Source of the DNA: Platynereis dumerilii
Taxonomy: Eukaryota > Annelida > Polychaeta > Phyllodocida > Nereididae
Assembly (NCBI GenBank): GCA_026936325.1
Contig: JAPTHN010000003.1
Span: 70,303,192-70,367,191 of the forward strand
DNA: 64,000 nt
Reading direction: 5' to 3'
In this document: positions 10,225-23,109 of the stretch, in pieces
Layout of the letters: every line of letters starts with the position of its first letter
How positions within the stretch are numbered: position 1 is the stretch's first letter
The notes under the pieces: generated by a model
Database searches by the model: none
The model's input: only the letters and a program-made list of their open reading frames with translations
Told to the model about the DNA's origin: nothing
Position numbers and translations under genes: made by a program

Positions 10225-11167
10225 GGGGAAGCTTGGGAGAGTTGGGCCGCAGGGAGGGTTGGGCCACCCTGATTTTTGAGGAAACTAAAATTTTTTGGAG
10301 AAAGCTGCAGCCACCAAAATTTTATGAAAATAAAAATCTTTCATTGGATGTAACATTTCTGGCTAATTTGCTTGTCACGATCTTTAGAGAGAAGAAAATT
10401 CAAATTTAGATGAAAAACGGAAAAACTGAGCCATGTTACGAGTTTTTAATAGTCTGTCAGACAACAAGGACTGAGAAAATTTTCTATGGCATGCTTGGTA
10501 GGCTTGACTATTCAGTTGTTATTAACATATTTTGAAAAATTATCAGACACCCGGTTTTGTCACAATTGGGATTTAGAGAAAAATGGTGGAATGGGGGAGA
10601 GTTGGGACAGTGCCAATACTCTGTCCAGCTGTGTTGCATTTACCCAGATTTATTTTTATTAAGACAAAAGAACTTGTCTAGAGCATTTTTCAACAGAGAT
10701 TGAATAATTTTAGGCCTTAATAATTATTCATGGTCTAATAAAATTAGATATCAGGAAATCTAGATGGGGAGAGTTGGGCCATCAAGCCGAGGCTTAAGTG
10801 TGACAGCAAACTAGAGTTGCAAGAGGCCTCAATTCAGGATTAGTGACTTCTATGACCACCACACTACAGGTTAAAACTATTATGGCCTCAAGTTCAGCTT
10901 TACCGAACCTGATATATTGCAATGGCCCAAGTCTCCCCCCTGAATGGCCCAAGTCTCCCACTTGATGGGGAGAGTTGGGCCAATTTTTTTCCAATTTTCA
11001 TAGGGCTGTAGCTTACATGTTCTTGGGCAAATATCAATGCAAACCTAAAGATATTTTTCTGAAATATTTCAAGATACAAAACATGCATTAAGCATGTTTA
11101 TATAATCATAACTGTAAGCAGGAGGTGCAAGAATGTAAAAAGTGGCCCAACTCTCCCAAGCTTCCCC
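10225..11167. mobile_element. Family B TA-flanked MITE (943 bp)
   Basis: Ends GGGGAAGCTTGGGAGAGTTG and CAACTCTCCCAAGCTTCCCC form a long TIR, flanked by TA at 10,223-10,224 and 11,168-11,169. The motif GGGGAGAGTTGGGCC recurs internally near 10,595, 10,766 and 10,968 and inverted (GGCCCAAGTCTCCC) near 10,924 and 10,943. Size, G-rich start, TA target and reiterated terminal motif copy the plan of families A and C, but the sequence differs. No transposase. Confidence 0.88.
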
Positions 11168-11357
11168 TACATTTGCACTTTTGCATGTTGCATTAAAACA
11201 TGGAAAAAACCTATGAAATCTCAAATGAAAATGACCTCGATATATTCCCAATATTAATTTCGATGAAGTTATGCCATATTTGGAAGCTTTCATGCCTGCA
11301 CTTGGAAGCAATCCACTTTATTCTGTTCCATTGGAGTACCATTTAATTTAGCCATCC

Positions 11358-11412
11358 AAGAAAACCCCACCGTCCCACAGTGCCCCGCGTCCCAATGTGC
11401 CCCGGTTCCCCC
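11358..11412 (-). mobile_element. Solitary end of a family A element
   Basis: The reverse complement matches about 55 bp of the left end of family A, including GCGGGGCACTGTGGGAC and the GGTGGGGTTTTCTTGGAT block, and abuts a TA at 11,413-11,414. Beyond that the sequence is unlike copies 1 and 2, and no opposite end was found up to about 9.8 kb. It may be a truncated copy, or the end of a different relative into which family B later inserted. Confidence 0.65.
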
Positions 11413-11414
11413 TA

Positions 11415-13351
11415 CACCATCTGCCTGATCAAAGGCTCTTAAAAGCCTTACCACCCCTACTTACTACGTTTTTAGGTTGTCAGGGATTTTTGGGGATAAC
11501 CCAAGGCCTATTTACATGAAGATGCACTTCACTTACACCTCAATCTTGCAGAAACTTTGAACATATTGAGTGCACTCTAAATTGTCCGGCTAAAGCTGCA
11601 GCTAAATCAGGGCTAATGCGAGGTGAAGGATCTTCTTTTTTCATTCATGCTGAGAAAAAGCTTGTCGATGAACAAGTATATTTGAAAGGACCCTTTGTAT
11701 GATAATTAATATATTGAGGGTCATCAGTGAATTGTTAGTAGTAGATTGATATGACATGACGAAGTAATAACAGGAATTGTTTATTAGTCAGCCAACAACA
11801 CTTAGTTTATAATTCTAGTTTTTATCGCATGACAATGACTGTGACCCATTTACTGGCTATGCAAACAAGAGCACCGACATGGCACACTAGGACATGCATG
11901 TTTCAGGATAATCAATCAATTAAAATGATTACTAAGAGGCCAAAATTAGAACAGACAGGTAAGCCTGACTTTGCAGTTGGTCTATGTGTATCTTAACAAT
12001 ATTTCTACCACTTGTGCTATGAGAGTATTAGAAAATAGAAAAAAAAATCTGAGGCTATTTATGAGAGGAGATGGTAACTTACTCAGTGGTGGAGCAGTGT
12101 TACTGACTTCTTTGTTTGCATCTCAAAGGTTTAGCCATCTTATAAAAATCAGAACAAATTATGCCACTGCTAAAACAACTCAAAATGGAAACAGCTTCTC
12201 CTTCATTAAAAAAAGTGTATTGCATGCTTTTGACAGGTGTCCAAAAAGCTTGTCAAATTAAGCTGGTCTTCCTGGTAGTGCTACAAAAATACACACACCA
12301 GTTGCACAGATCAATGAAGTTAAAAGAGGTTTTTGTAGATTTTAGATGCTTTCCTTATCTGAAAACCATCCCATTAAACCATTTTTAAAAGAAAATGTTA
12401 TGTTTGTCATGTTTATGGTTTCAGATTTTGATGAAGATTTAAAATGTAACTTCCCGTTTCCATCAGAGTAGCTATGCCTGGTTTTGGTGTTTGATTTAAA
12501 AATTACGATTTCGTAGTATTTGGTCCAGAGTGTGATCGAAAATACTTGCCAATATTTCATAGACAATAGCAAGTCAAGCCATTTGAAGGGATTGAATAAC
12601 GCATGGAAAGGTTTTGACAACAAGATAAATCAACACTTAACGATAACTATGTTGATTAATTGGCAGGACACTTCACCATTGGATAAAGGGTTTCATGACC
12701 TTTGGTGCCGAATTTATTGGTCCGAATCAGATGGACCGATGAATAGAGACACTGGTGTCGTACTAGGTTTCTGATAGGACCAAGAAATTCAGCAGTGGGG
12801 AACCTTCCTTCTAGTGCTGATGTATTGGTCTGTCAAAGGAAGCTACCTGCGCTGTGATTTTCTGTTGAGATGGATTAACATTGGCTGGCAGCTGGGGAAT
12901 CCGATCCAATCTTAAAATGAAACCACAACTTGTAGTTATCTTGTATTTATTTAAATATATTGTGCACAATGCTAGGGAATAGGGATGCCAGCTGTGCCAC
13001 TGAGTCCTCTCTGACATCACAATTGAACAGCATAGAAAAGAACTTGGACAACCACATGTCAATGAAAAAAGTGACTTGAGGGTTGCCATGGACCTTTGCT
13101 CAGTAAAGTATTAAAACTGTCTGCCTGCTTTTATTAGAACCTTTGTGGACGGAATTTCTGATTGCCAGCAGAAAATGATGATAGTAGAAAAACACAAAAT
13201 GATAGCAATCTTTCAAAATATGTCGAAGTTGCCCTTGTAATGATTCTTTGGCATTATTTTCATTATTTTATGGAGAGAGTAAATTCATGGCACGTGTTTC
13301 ATAATAATTTTACTTGGAATTCATAAATGAAAACTATACCGGATATTGATA
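11415..13351. other. Stretch without a recognised gene
   Basis: AT-rich unique-looking sequence. Small ORFs (for example 11,971-12,261 on plus) show no family motif and no conserved partner in the window. Confidence 0.4.
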
Positions 13352-13366
13352 ATATGAACATCCAAG

Positions 13367-14468
13367 CCATACAGAGAAATATGACAGACGACCAATTGCT
13401 ATTCGACCACTTGGGTTGAGGATGAGACCGCATCTGGAAGCCGCTGGAATAGACACATTGTTAATTGCTGAGAACAAAGTTCCACAAGTTCCACACTGGA
13501 GTATAGAAAAACCAGTTGTTAACACTGAACTGGAAGAAATGAAAAAGGCAGAAACAGACCCGCTAGAGTACCAAAGAAGGTTCTACGATCTTAAACTTAG
13601 ATACCAAGATTACAAATTCTTATATACAGATGGCTCAAAAGATGGAAACCGAACGGCTTATGCTGTAACTTCCTGTAAGTCAAACCTACACAGTGAGCGC
13701 ATCCCAAATGAAAGCTCAGTATACACTGCTGAGCTTTTAGCAATCTACAAAGCCATATGGCTTGCTGGAATGTCTGAAAAAGACAAATTCGTAATTTGTT
13801 CCAACTCTAAATCGGCAATCCAAGCTCTTGCCAGCAAGAGGTTAGATCATCCCATATTACAAGACATACTCATGCTCCTGTCTGGATTAGACAGCAAAGA
13901 AATTGTTTTCTGCTGGATTCCAGGTCATGTGGGAATTGCTGGAAACGAAAAAGCAGATCTTATGGCGAAAAATGCCCTTTCCAAAGATCTCACTGTTGAT
14001 ACCATACCGTACACGGACCTCCGTCCAACTATCAATGATTATATAAAGTCCGGATGGCAAGTTATGTGGAACGCATGTGAGAATAATAAACTCAGAGTAA
14101 TCTTTCCCAGAGTCAGGGATTGTGCAACAAATTACCTCCAGAACACGGAGAGACCAGGTTGTGATTCACAGGTGTCTTCTACTGGGTGACCCAACCACGA
14201 TTTGTGAGAAATGCCAATGTCCCCTCACGATTAAACATATCCTAAAGGATTGTAGAGATTTTCAAACACAAAGAAATGCACTTCTCCCAACAAACCCTTT
14301 TCGACTTCTCGTAGATAAACCAGAAAACATAATCTCATTTTTGTACCAAACACAGACATATTACAAAATATGAGGAAAATAAACAAAGACAAATAACAAC
14401 CTAGCAAGCCTCGATATAGCCCAATAAGGTGCTGCAGAGGCGTTAAATACAAACACACACACACACAC
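13367..14468 (+). mobile_element. 5'-truncated RNase H-type LINE with 15-bp target duplication
   Basis: A 1.1 kb insertion is flanked by perfect direct repeats of ATATGAACATCCAAG (13,352-13,366 and 14,469-14,483). The frame is open from the 5' edge (RRPIAIRPLGLRMRPHLEAA, the tail of the reverse transcriptase region) into an RNase H domain: YTDGSKDGN with the first Asp, the Glu in YTAELLAIY, then CSNSKSAIQAL where the usual catalytic Asp is Asn, then WIPGHVGIAGNEKAD. A shift near 14,120-14,160 moves the frame to a C-terminal CEKCQCPLTIKHILKDC zinc-knuckle-like motif, and about ten residues of the usual RIGHTRLTH segment are missing. It ends in a short 3' UTR and an (AC)n tail. The domain order fits the I/Jockey-type non-LTR group. 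Dead copy. Confidence 0.9.
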
Positions 14469-14486
14469 ATATGAACATCCAAGAAT

Positions 14487-15460
14487 TAGCGGGGCAGGTA
14501 TGTAAAAAAATAGTGCATTTATACATAGAAGCATGAAACTTGGCGCACACTTAAAAAACATCTATACAAACATATTTGGATAGGGAGCCACCTCAGATTT
14601 AGCTTAGGTGGCAACTGGCAGTCATTTTCCAAAATGGCTGCAAATTCTTCCATTTTGCTGCTTTCTGTGCAGTTCCTACAAATAGAGTACATGCAAATAG
14701 TGTTTTTTATTGCTTCTCTAGGTATTCAGTACATTATTCTAACATTTTTTGATAGCCTGCACTACTTTCAGGTTTGCTGGAATCCATTTTGGTAGAAATA
14801 CTGATTTAAATACTGGATTTCGCGGTTACGCATTGTTATGTCTATTCCATATAAATCTCAAAATTAGTTACATTTTTGAATTCCTTGTGGAAAGAGCTTT
14901 CAAATGAGTGGTCACATGAATGGGTTTCGTAAATTTATCATAAAAATGGAAAAAATGTTTTCTGAAGATTTAGTGTTTAGTTTAATTTTGAAAAAGAATT
15001 AACAAAAACTATTGATTTGACCATTCATTTGAAAGCTCTTTTTACAAGGAATTCAAATAGTCTGTTTAAAAATTAATTGAGATTCTACGAAACTATGGTC
15101 TATGGGTAACCGCGAAAATGCTGCATTTTCTTCAACAGTTCTAACAAAATGTACCCTGATTACCCTAAAATTCCTCATTTCAATCCTGAAATCAATTGAT
15201 AATTTTTTTTTAGATCTGTAGTAAGAATAATAAGCACTGTTTTCATACAGTCAAACTATAGGCAGTTCACAGGAAGCAGAAAAAATAGAGAATTAGCCGC
15301 CATTTAGGAAAATGGCTGCCATGGGTCAACCAAGTCAAATCTGAAGTGGCTCCCTATCTAAATATTTTCTTTAAGACGTTGTTATACTGTGTGCCAAGTT
15401 TCATGCTTCTATGTATAAATGCATTATTACTTCCCTATGCGTGACAAACCTGCCCTGCTA
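14487..15460. mobile_element. 974-bp foldback element
   Basis: Ends TAGCGGGGCAGGT and ACCTGCCCTGCTA are flanked by AAT on both sides. The arms pair over most of the length: TTTATACATAGAAGCATGAA with its inverse near 15,400, TAGGGAGCCACCTCAGATTT with its inverse near 15,345, ATGGCTGC blocks, GAAAGCTCTTT blocks near 14,895 and 15,040, and CGCGGTTAC / GTAACCGCG close to the centre. No ORF of note. The 3-bp duplication would suit a PIF/Harbinger-like or similar element, not proven. Confidence 0.75.
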
Positions 15461-16429
15461 AATAAGGTTTCGATGCAGATAAAGCGATTGGCATACGTTT
15501 AGACCGACACAGGTGAAAAAGAGCCTGATAGAGTGATCTTATGACCCATGTTCGTAACGCCTAATTAAGTACTGTAGTAACTGTACTTATCAAAAACACA
15601 TAATTTTGGGAAAATGTTAATAGTCTCCTTTTACCAAATTATTTTATCACAAAAATCTTGTATTTGACTCATTTTAGGGCCACTATTTTATTGAAAGGAG
15701 GGAGGCTTGGACTTTTTGTTAAATAAATAATTTCTTGCAACGTTTTGGTGAAATTAATGGCCAGTCTTGAAATAAATAACTTATGGCAGTGGTATTTCTT
15801 TAAAGAGTGTTGCTTGATTCAGGAATGAATATTAGGGGACGTTGGGCGCTAGAAATAAATGATCGCTGTCACAAAGTATTAAATTGTCGCCCCCTTTCTC
15901 TTTCAAGAAATAAATTAAGGAAAATTAAGCAAAATTTCTTTATTAAGCACAAATGCTGAATGAAAATGAGTCATAATCCATTTTATCAATCTTGTTAGAG
16001 GAGATTAAATAATATTTGATCTGATAAGAACAAGCGCAATTAAATGGAGAAATGTGAGATCGATGGCTTGGAGTAATTTTCCTTCTGTTAAGCAAATTAA
16101 AGTCCTTCAAAGGTTCTCAGTAATCTTGGACAAAGAGAACTCCACTCACCAATAGTTCACAATTATGATTATGATGAAGGTGAGACCGCTGAGATGAATT
16201 ATGCTCTTATGGCTTATTGACTTTTAAAAGCTTCGTTTTGTACAGCTAGAAGTCTTATGAAATGTGTCTATTGTCTAATTTTCCTATATAGTATTCCAGT
16301 GGGCACATCTATGCGAAAGAAATCCCTCATATTTTTTGTCACTGTATATATAGATATATATATATATATTTATATCTTCCTTAAGTCTTTACTGAATTAT
16401 TAAAAAGAGAAAACGTTTTAAATAAATCT
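15461..16429. other. Stretch without a recognised gene
   Basis: AT-rich; ends in an (AT)n run around 16,345-16,372 just beyond the 3' end of the minus-strand LINE. Nothing else identified. Confidence 0.4.
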
Positions 16430-18060
16430 TTATTTTCGTACTAAACGTACAATTCAAGGTACAATGTAAAAACAGAAAGGAAAGAAAAGTAAAAGCACAA
16501 ATGGTATAACAAACAGAAGTATTTACAAGAAATAAAGTTTAGAATTTAATAAAAAAATTAAAATAATATTAAAATAAATTGAACTATTCTTCAATATTGA
16601 CACAAGTCGTCAATAATACTTTGGCACTCGTGATAATCTAATAACCAAGGATCAAACGAATCTCTCATCATGACAAGTTCTCGAATTTGAGTGCCAATTC
16701 TTAAATCTTCATCACATATACCTTTTTTCCATGAAGTAACAATATTCCTATTCATAACCTGACAATTTAATTCATTATTTTTTATAATATCTAAACAGTA
16801 TTTATTATTTATGTATTTCAAATTTCTTCCATCTCTGGTATAGAAATATATAGCCTGATGAAATACAAAGCTTAACACAGGATTATTGCTATAGTAACTG
16901 GATTTAAAGAAATTGACAAATCTTTTATCAAGGGAGACTTCTAAAGGTACAGAATTTGATATATGAGGTAGTAAGTTACAGTGCGTTCTCCATGGCAAAT
17001 TCCAGGTTCTTCTAAGTATTTTACGATAATTAACATTTAACTGATTAATTCCAATTTTATCATATAAAGCACATAGATTAGAGCCATAAAAGCTACTACA
17101 ATATTTTCTTAACAGATCATTTTTAATTTCTGCTGACAGATGATTAAATGTACCGAGAACTGTATTGGCTTTAACATTGAATTCATTTACAATTCCATTT
17201 AACATATTATTACTTCTATCCTCATATAAAGTATGTCCCAAATATACCATATGATTAACCTTTTCTACTTCTGACCGTTGACATATACATCATTGTAATT
17301 TACAGATAAACTTTTACTAAATCTCATTAACATACTTTTTTTACCGTTAAATATAATACTATGAACATTAGCATAATTTTCACATATCTCAACCATTCTA
17401 TTTAAACCATATAGAGTAGGTGACAGCAATATTAGGTCATCTGCATAGGCTATACTACCAGTATACATTTGCCCTATGTAACAGCCATATCCAGACTTTT
17501 CCAAAGATTTTAACATATCATCTATATTTACACTATACAAAGTCGGCGATAGAACACCACCCTGTTTTACACCATTGGTAACATCAAAATAATCTGACAT
17601 GGTATTGTTAAATGAAACTCTTATCTGTTGTTTTAAATACATATTAAGTAAAATTCTAACATAAAAAGGATTAACTCCTCTAGAAATTAAATGCTGTAAT
17701 AACTTTACATATTCAACCCTATCAAATGCTTTACTAGCCTCTAAAGCCAATGCATATACAGTACCACCTCTATCTAGGTAATAATCAATAGTCTCTGTTA
17801 CAACTGCAGTAGCGTGTGAAGCAGACAACTTGGGTTTGAATCCAAACTGTAAATTTGATGTAACTAACTTTTTTTTTTCTTTTGAGAATATTAAAATATC
17901 TAAAAGCTTGCAAAACATACTTTGTAAGCATATACCTCTAAAATTTTCAGATTTAGAAATATTTGGTCTTTTACCCTTAGGTATGGGAATCATAGTACCC
18001 ACATTCATTTGGCTTGGGCTATACCCATGTATGATCATACAATTGAACAAATAAAAAATA
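16430..18060 (-). mobile_element. 5'-truncated non-LTR retrotransposon with reverse transcriptase
   Basis: On the minus strand two frames make up the 3' half of a LINE ORF2. From 18,055 to 17,265: FNCMIIHGYSP, PIPKGKRPN, ENFRGI, QFGFK, an EASKAFDRVEY segment (family usually DASKAFD), NGVKQGGVLSP, and the catalytic YADDLILLSP. From about 17,265 to 16,591: VYLGHTLYED, then a YGSNLCALYDK and ILRRTWNLPWRTHC region typical of the C-terminal arm of such ORFs. A single-base shift near 17,265 separates them. A 3' UTR of about 160 bp with AATAAA follows. The 5' end is lost in an A-rich run near 18,045-18,090. Clade not assigned (CR1/L2-like is likely). Dead copy. Confidence 0.9.
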
Positions 18061-18090
18061 AAATAAAAATAAAAAATAAAATTAAAATTT

Positions 18091-18744
18091 CCTCTTTCTT
18101 TTTTCAGACATTTCCGTATTTCCAACATTTTGTGTATTCCCCTGGATTTTAGATCCTAGCTTTTCCTATTTTAGCAAAGAAATGCTTTTTTTTTTCCAGG
18201 TATATCTTCCATAAGTTTCTCTGAATTGCCAACCAAGAAACTAATTTCTTTTAAAAGCTCTTTTAGCATTTTCACGATGTTTTCCAGACATTTTCACCAT
18301 ATTATTCAGAAAGATTACTAAGTTGTTATTAATAATATAGGACAAACACAACTGTAATGGGATTCTGAAAGAATTTTTTAACATTGTATTACAATGCGTG
18401 ACACAAGAAAAGCTGTTAATATGGACTGTCACTGAGAGTCTCACAGCTTCAGACGGACTCCAAAAATCTCATTACAATTTTGGGGAAATGTCTTGGTGGT
18501 TTGGGCCCCTGAAGAAATCCTGGCTACGCCACTGCAGCAAGCTATCACGTAGGTACAGGAACATATAAAAGTAGTGCATAGAACTAAATGGACATTTCAA
18601 CATGTGTCATTACCTAAAACATAGTTTGTATTCGTGAAGGCAGGCAAAAAATAACTGTTTACAGAAGGGAGTGATCAATTTGTCAAGGCTACTTATAATT
18701 GCCTTTATGCTGCACACTATGCATTCTCCCCTCCAATTAATTAT
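18091..18744. other. Stretch without a recognised gene
   Basis: Unique-looking AT-rich DNA between the LINE and the first unit of the duplicated locus. No supported feature. Confidence 0.4.
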
Positions 18745-19089
18745 TCCCCAACAAAACAAATTATTCAAAGCAGGCTGGAAATGGCATTGTATTCTGCACA
18801 ACATACTATGTATGGCAATATTTAAGATCTAGGGCCTGCCTCTTTTGTCCAAGGGACTGTTGCAGTACCTATTTTATTTTTACATTTTCTGCCACAGAAA
18901 TAGCTTTGAATGATGCTGTTGATGATTGATAATTTTTACGCTTGCATATCTTGCAACACTCTAAACAATCATGTACTATAAGCCTATAACAGCCTCATTG
19001 CATCTTTTTTAACATTAACTGCAACTGATAACTGCTTCCCTCCATTAGGCAGATGAAATCATGTTTCTCTTTCTTTTTTCTGTATATAG

Positions 19090-19189
19090 TTTTCTCCAAG
19101 GTGATGATGTTCGTGTTTCAAATCCTTTCACAGCTTTCGTTGGTCATGTTTTTTCCTTCAGTGAAACACTACACATTACTTCACATGTG
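19090..19189 (+). other. Block E exon-like segment, copy 1
   Basis: A 100-bp segment between an acceptor (TTTTCTGTATATAG) and a donor (CATGTG, then GTGAGC). With phase 2 entry and phase 0 exit the frame is open: FLQGDDVRVSNPFTAFVGHV and onward to TLHITSHV. Copy 2 (44,376-44,475) has the same length, phases and splice sites, with seven substitutions, six of them amino-acid changing. No family recognised. Equal length and no indel suggest a real exon, but the excess of replacement changes does not show purifying selection. Confidence 0.4.
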
Positions 19190-20569
19190 GTGAGCATCTG
19201 GCACCAAGTATTTGTTCAAAACATCACGCAATCCCACATGGCTGATTCAGTTTCTAATGTAATCAGCAAACAAAGCATGTTCTTGTGTAATATTATCATT
19301 CTACAGTGACATTTCTATAGAAAAGTTCAACACGCACAGATATTCAACATCGTCTTATGGTATATGAAGGCTGCTGTCCCAACAGTCACGGAAGGTGTCG
19401 TTGAGAGGCTTCATGAATTTCCTGAGTATTGTCATTGAGAGGGTTTATACATTGTACCAGTCTGGAACCAGACTGCTTCTTTCCCCATGCCCTAAATTGA
19501 TCCAAACTTTTATATTTGTGTATGTTCCCCATAATTGAAATACAGTATGCTCCCTGGAATCATCGTTATGTGAACATATTGAGGATTCCCTTGAAGGTTT
19601 TGAATAGAACGGACAGGTACAGTCTGACATTGTACAGTAAGAAAGCTTTTAAAAACATGTTTGCAGCAAATATCAAATGATATGTGCTTATGTAATTGCA
19701 CTGTCATGTTCCTTATTAGGTCACACCCATGCCATGTTATTTTTCTATGAGTCAAAAACAGTAGGCAGTTTGTGAATTGACATCCTGAACTTTCGATATA
19801 TCTGAAGAAGTCACCTACTGAGTCACAGCACAAAGGGATGAAATGTTAAAGTACAGGATGCACTGTTAGAAATTTCCGTAGATTTTACGGTGAAATGACC
19901 GGCAGTTTTTTCCTGCCAAAAGAAAACCGTAAAATATACAGGGACCTGTAGATGGTTTACACACACATGTTAAGTTCACAGATAAAAACCGTAAAATTAA
20001 CAGGCTTTGTGCCATGAATTGTACAAGGAAAAATGGATGTCTTTGTAGTAAACCACCTGGGTTTTGTGAAATTTACAGCAATTTGATCGTAAAATTCACA
20101 GCCATTATTATTGTAAATTTTTCTGCACAGCACTGCATTTTACGGACCTTTTAAGGTAACATCAAATGTATGTGTCCGTATAATTTTGATATATTACGGC
20201 CAACATGATGTAATATCCACTGCAGATTTCATGTGGAAAATACTTCCATGAAGTATGGAAATTTCACATTCCTCATTATTTTATAATCATTCAAAGATTT
20301 AACAGTAGCAGAGGTGCAAACCATCCCAACAGTACGTGAGGCTGGAAATAATTGCCCATTCAATTGGTTATATAAAAGGCACATAGCATGTATGTATGTA
20401 CTGTAAGGAACCAAGAGAGTCTGCGGCTTTTACCAGGAGTGCATTGAAAAAGCCTGCTCCCAATTGCAGGGACAGGCGTCAAAGAATGAAAGCTGTATGC
20501 GGTTGTTACGGTTTGTGTGCTCATCAAAACAAATAAACCTGTATAAATCGGACTTCTTTATTATGGTAG

Positions 20570-21290
20570 AATCACAAATATATCAAATAAAAGACAGGAT
20601 CATGAAAGATGTCTTACTATTAATTTACAAGCTTCAATAACAAACTGTATCCAGAGTGTATTAACATAATGTTCATCTTACAATTTATATAGTCTATTAA
20701 CCGATTAGCTGCTTCATGCAATAACATTATTTCACTAAAGACGGCAGCATTTCTACACAAAATAAATTCTTTTGATGAAAATATTAAAGTCTACATTATA
20801 TATGTAAGAACAAATTGCCTCCAATATATTGAATATGTAGACTATAATCAACATTAATTGATACTGATTAGCTGCTTCACACAATAGCATTATTTCACAA
20901 AATAGGTGACAACATTTCCATACAACATCAATTCTTTTGATGAACCAAATTCGATAGCGTGTCTTAAATATTGAAATCTGCATTATATCTGTAAAAACAC
21001 ATTGTTTCCAATATATTGAATTTGTAGACTATAAACAACATCAAAGGATACTTATTGGCTGCTTCACACAATAACATTATTTCACTAAATAGTTGTGAAC
21101 ATCTCCACAGAACATCGATTCTTCTGATGAATTTAATTAAATAAATTTGTCTTAATATTAAACAAATGTGTCTTAATATTAAAGTCAGCATTCTATATTT
21201 TTGAGAACACACTGTATACCATATGCTGTCCAAGGTCCATACATGTTGTTCATACATGTAGACTATATAAACAGTATCGTTTCCTCATTA
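20570..21290. repeat. Three to four diverged tandem copies of a ~190-bp unit
   Basis: The block GCTGCTTCACACAATAACAT, a nearby TTCTTTTGATGAA and a CCAATATATTGAATTTGTAG segment recur at about 20,709, 20,871 and 21,058, with partial units on both sides. Bases 20,201-20,569 hold nothing recognisable. Confidence 0.65.
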
Positions 21291-21783
21291 GCTTGATAGG
21301 CCTACACAATTTTTCATAGTAAATATTTCAAACAATTCCATCTAATGTCACTTTTTTCATGAACATGACTCCAGAGGACAAGAATGCAATATCTAAAGAA
21401 TTATTTTTAAATTTATCTTTGTATGTTCACTCAAAATAATGCCAGCATACATTATTGTATTTGCCAAAATGACAGAGGTTATAAAAAAAGTTGCCATTTC
21501 ATTGACAAAGTTCAAAACTTTCCGATTAATCGTCGTGTGTTTCTTTCCTTTCACTCGCTCCAGGTTTATTTACTTGAAGAAACACTGAAACACAAAAATT
21601 CAAAATGTAAAAGCTTTACAAAAAAACCCATTTTGTTTGATATTCTGTTGGGTTTATTTATTATTGTTATATCTTCCACATTTTCAAGTTTGCAAAAAAT
21701 AGCCAAGCAGTGACCTCTTAGCCTCAAATTATTAATTCAGAGAAGTCAGTATTACTGTAAGTTACTATAACATATTTCCCCTC

Positions 21784-22058
21784 TTATGGTTTTGCTAATG
21801 AAAAATGCATTGTCACTTGATTGCCTTCAGTTACAGGCCTATCAAGCACTGTACCTTTTACAGTCCAACCATCAGATAGATAGAATAATGTTACCTCTGC
21901 ACGATAAATTCGATGCTTGTTTGCACTTCTGGAGGAAATGCGATATTCACGACGTAGCATTGTAGTAAGAGGCAAAAAGTCGTGCCATAGCATCGTAGAA
22001 AGTCTTCATTTTTTCTATCACAACTCTATTGTCTACCAGCAGTGAGAAATCAGTTGCA
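21784..22058 (-). CDS. Possible terminal exon of the gene carried by the 11.3 kb element
   Basis: An acceptor (TTTTGTTCCAG) at 22,059 opens a segment with an open frame MSATDFSLLVDNRVVIEKMK, continuing to RLFASYYN, then a second frame takes over near 21,955: MLRREYRISSRSANKHRIYR through GWTVKGTVLDRPVTEGNQVT to the stop TAA at 21,786-21,784. Both frames look protein-like in composition, so one frame break (or a short unseen intron) seems to have occurred. The product is not recognised. Its position near one end of the element, in the same orientation as the ORF at 31,031-30,917, suggests a shared spliced gene. That link is inference. Confidence 0.35.
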
Positions 22059-22489
22059 GACATGACACCTGGAACAAAAGGAAAATGGTTAGATAACCAA
22101 TAGCTCGGGAGAGGGAGGAGGTTCACACAAACAACAATACAATGTCTGCACTGATTCACAAATATTTAAGGTGTTCAAGAAATGGTTGATCAAGTCAAAA
22201 TTGTTGGGTAGAAATCATAAGGTAGTCATGGTCGCAGTGGGATAAAGCATTATGATAGATAGATATTATGGTAAGTGCAGCCCTCTAAGCCCAGTTCTGG
22301 ACACTCACGACGGTTGATTGATGAGATGGGAGAGAGAGCAAATGCCCTCAACATGTTATACATTTAACCAATGTGAGGCATCTTTTACTTGCCCAGCACA
22401 GACACTGATACAAGGGGCCAGCAACTTAACGTCTCATATAACTCACCTTTTAACGGGTTACTGGGAAAATGATTTAGTCATTATATACA

Positions 22490-22877
22490 GTACAACCCAA
22501 AATAAAGTACGATTACCCCAGCAGGAAGGAAGAATCAGCCACTACTTTACCCTTTCACACCTTTTGGCTACCTCTGAATCCCTTCCCACATTTACCTACT
22601 TGAAACAACCTTTTAAAATTACTTGAAAATAACATTTATACAACTCAAATTCCAACTCTCTCACCCCAATTGTGTTTGATTTCCTTGATATTATGCCATT
22701 TGCTAATTGAAATTAAATCACCATCTGCCTTAATACAGTTCTTGATATGTGTTAAGGTTGTGGTGAGGAGTCAAAAGAAGTAGTAAGGAGGTTTGGGGTG
22801 AAGAGCGGAAAGGAGGGAAAAATAGGTAAACAGAGGACTTCAGACAGAAAATTTTCTTACTTTATTTTGGGTTGTAC
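22490..22877. mobile_element. MITE with 20-bp TIR
   Basis: GTACAACCCAAAATAAAGTA at the left is mirrored by TACTTTATTTTGGGTTGTAC at the right, about 388 bp apart. Target duplication not clear. Interior has no ORF of interest. Confidence 0.65.
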
Positions 22878-23109
22878 ATGTAACATGAGGTCAGCATAAA
22901 ACATTGCTAAGTTATTTTCACAGTAACCCTGTTAAAAGTAAAGTTATGGGAGTTAACCACTTCAGGATAACCCGTGTTAAGCATTGATACAATGTGGCAC
23001 TGGATGACATCCAGCTCAAAATTTTGAACCCAGGCAGGCAAAGACCTTCTATCGGGCACCTAAACCACTCAGCCACATTTCAGGGTAGGTATAAAATCTT
23101 GCTACTGTA

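Noticed and set aside
13416-14189. 257-codon RNase H ORF as a host gene
   Set aside because: It lies inside a 5'-truncated LINE insertion with target duplications and a missing catalytic residue.
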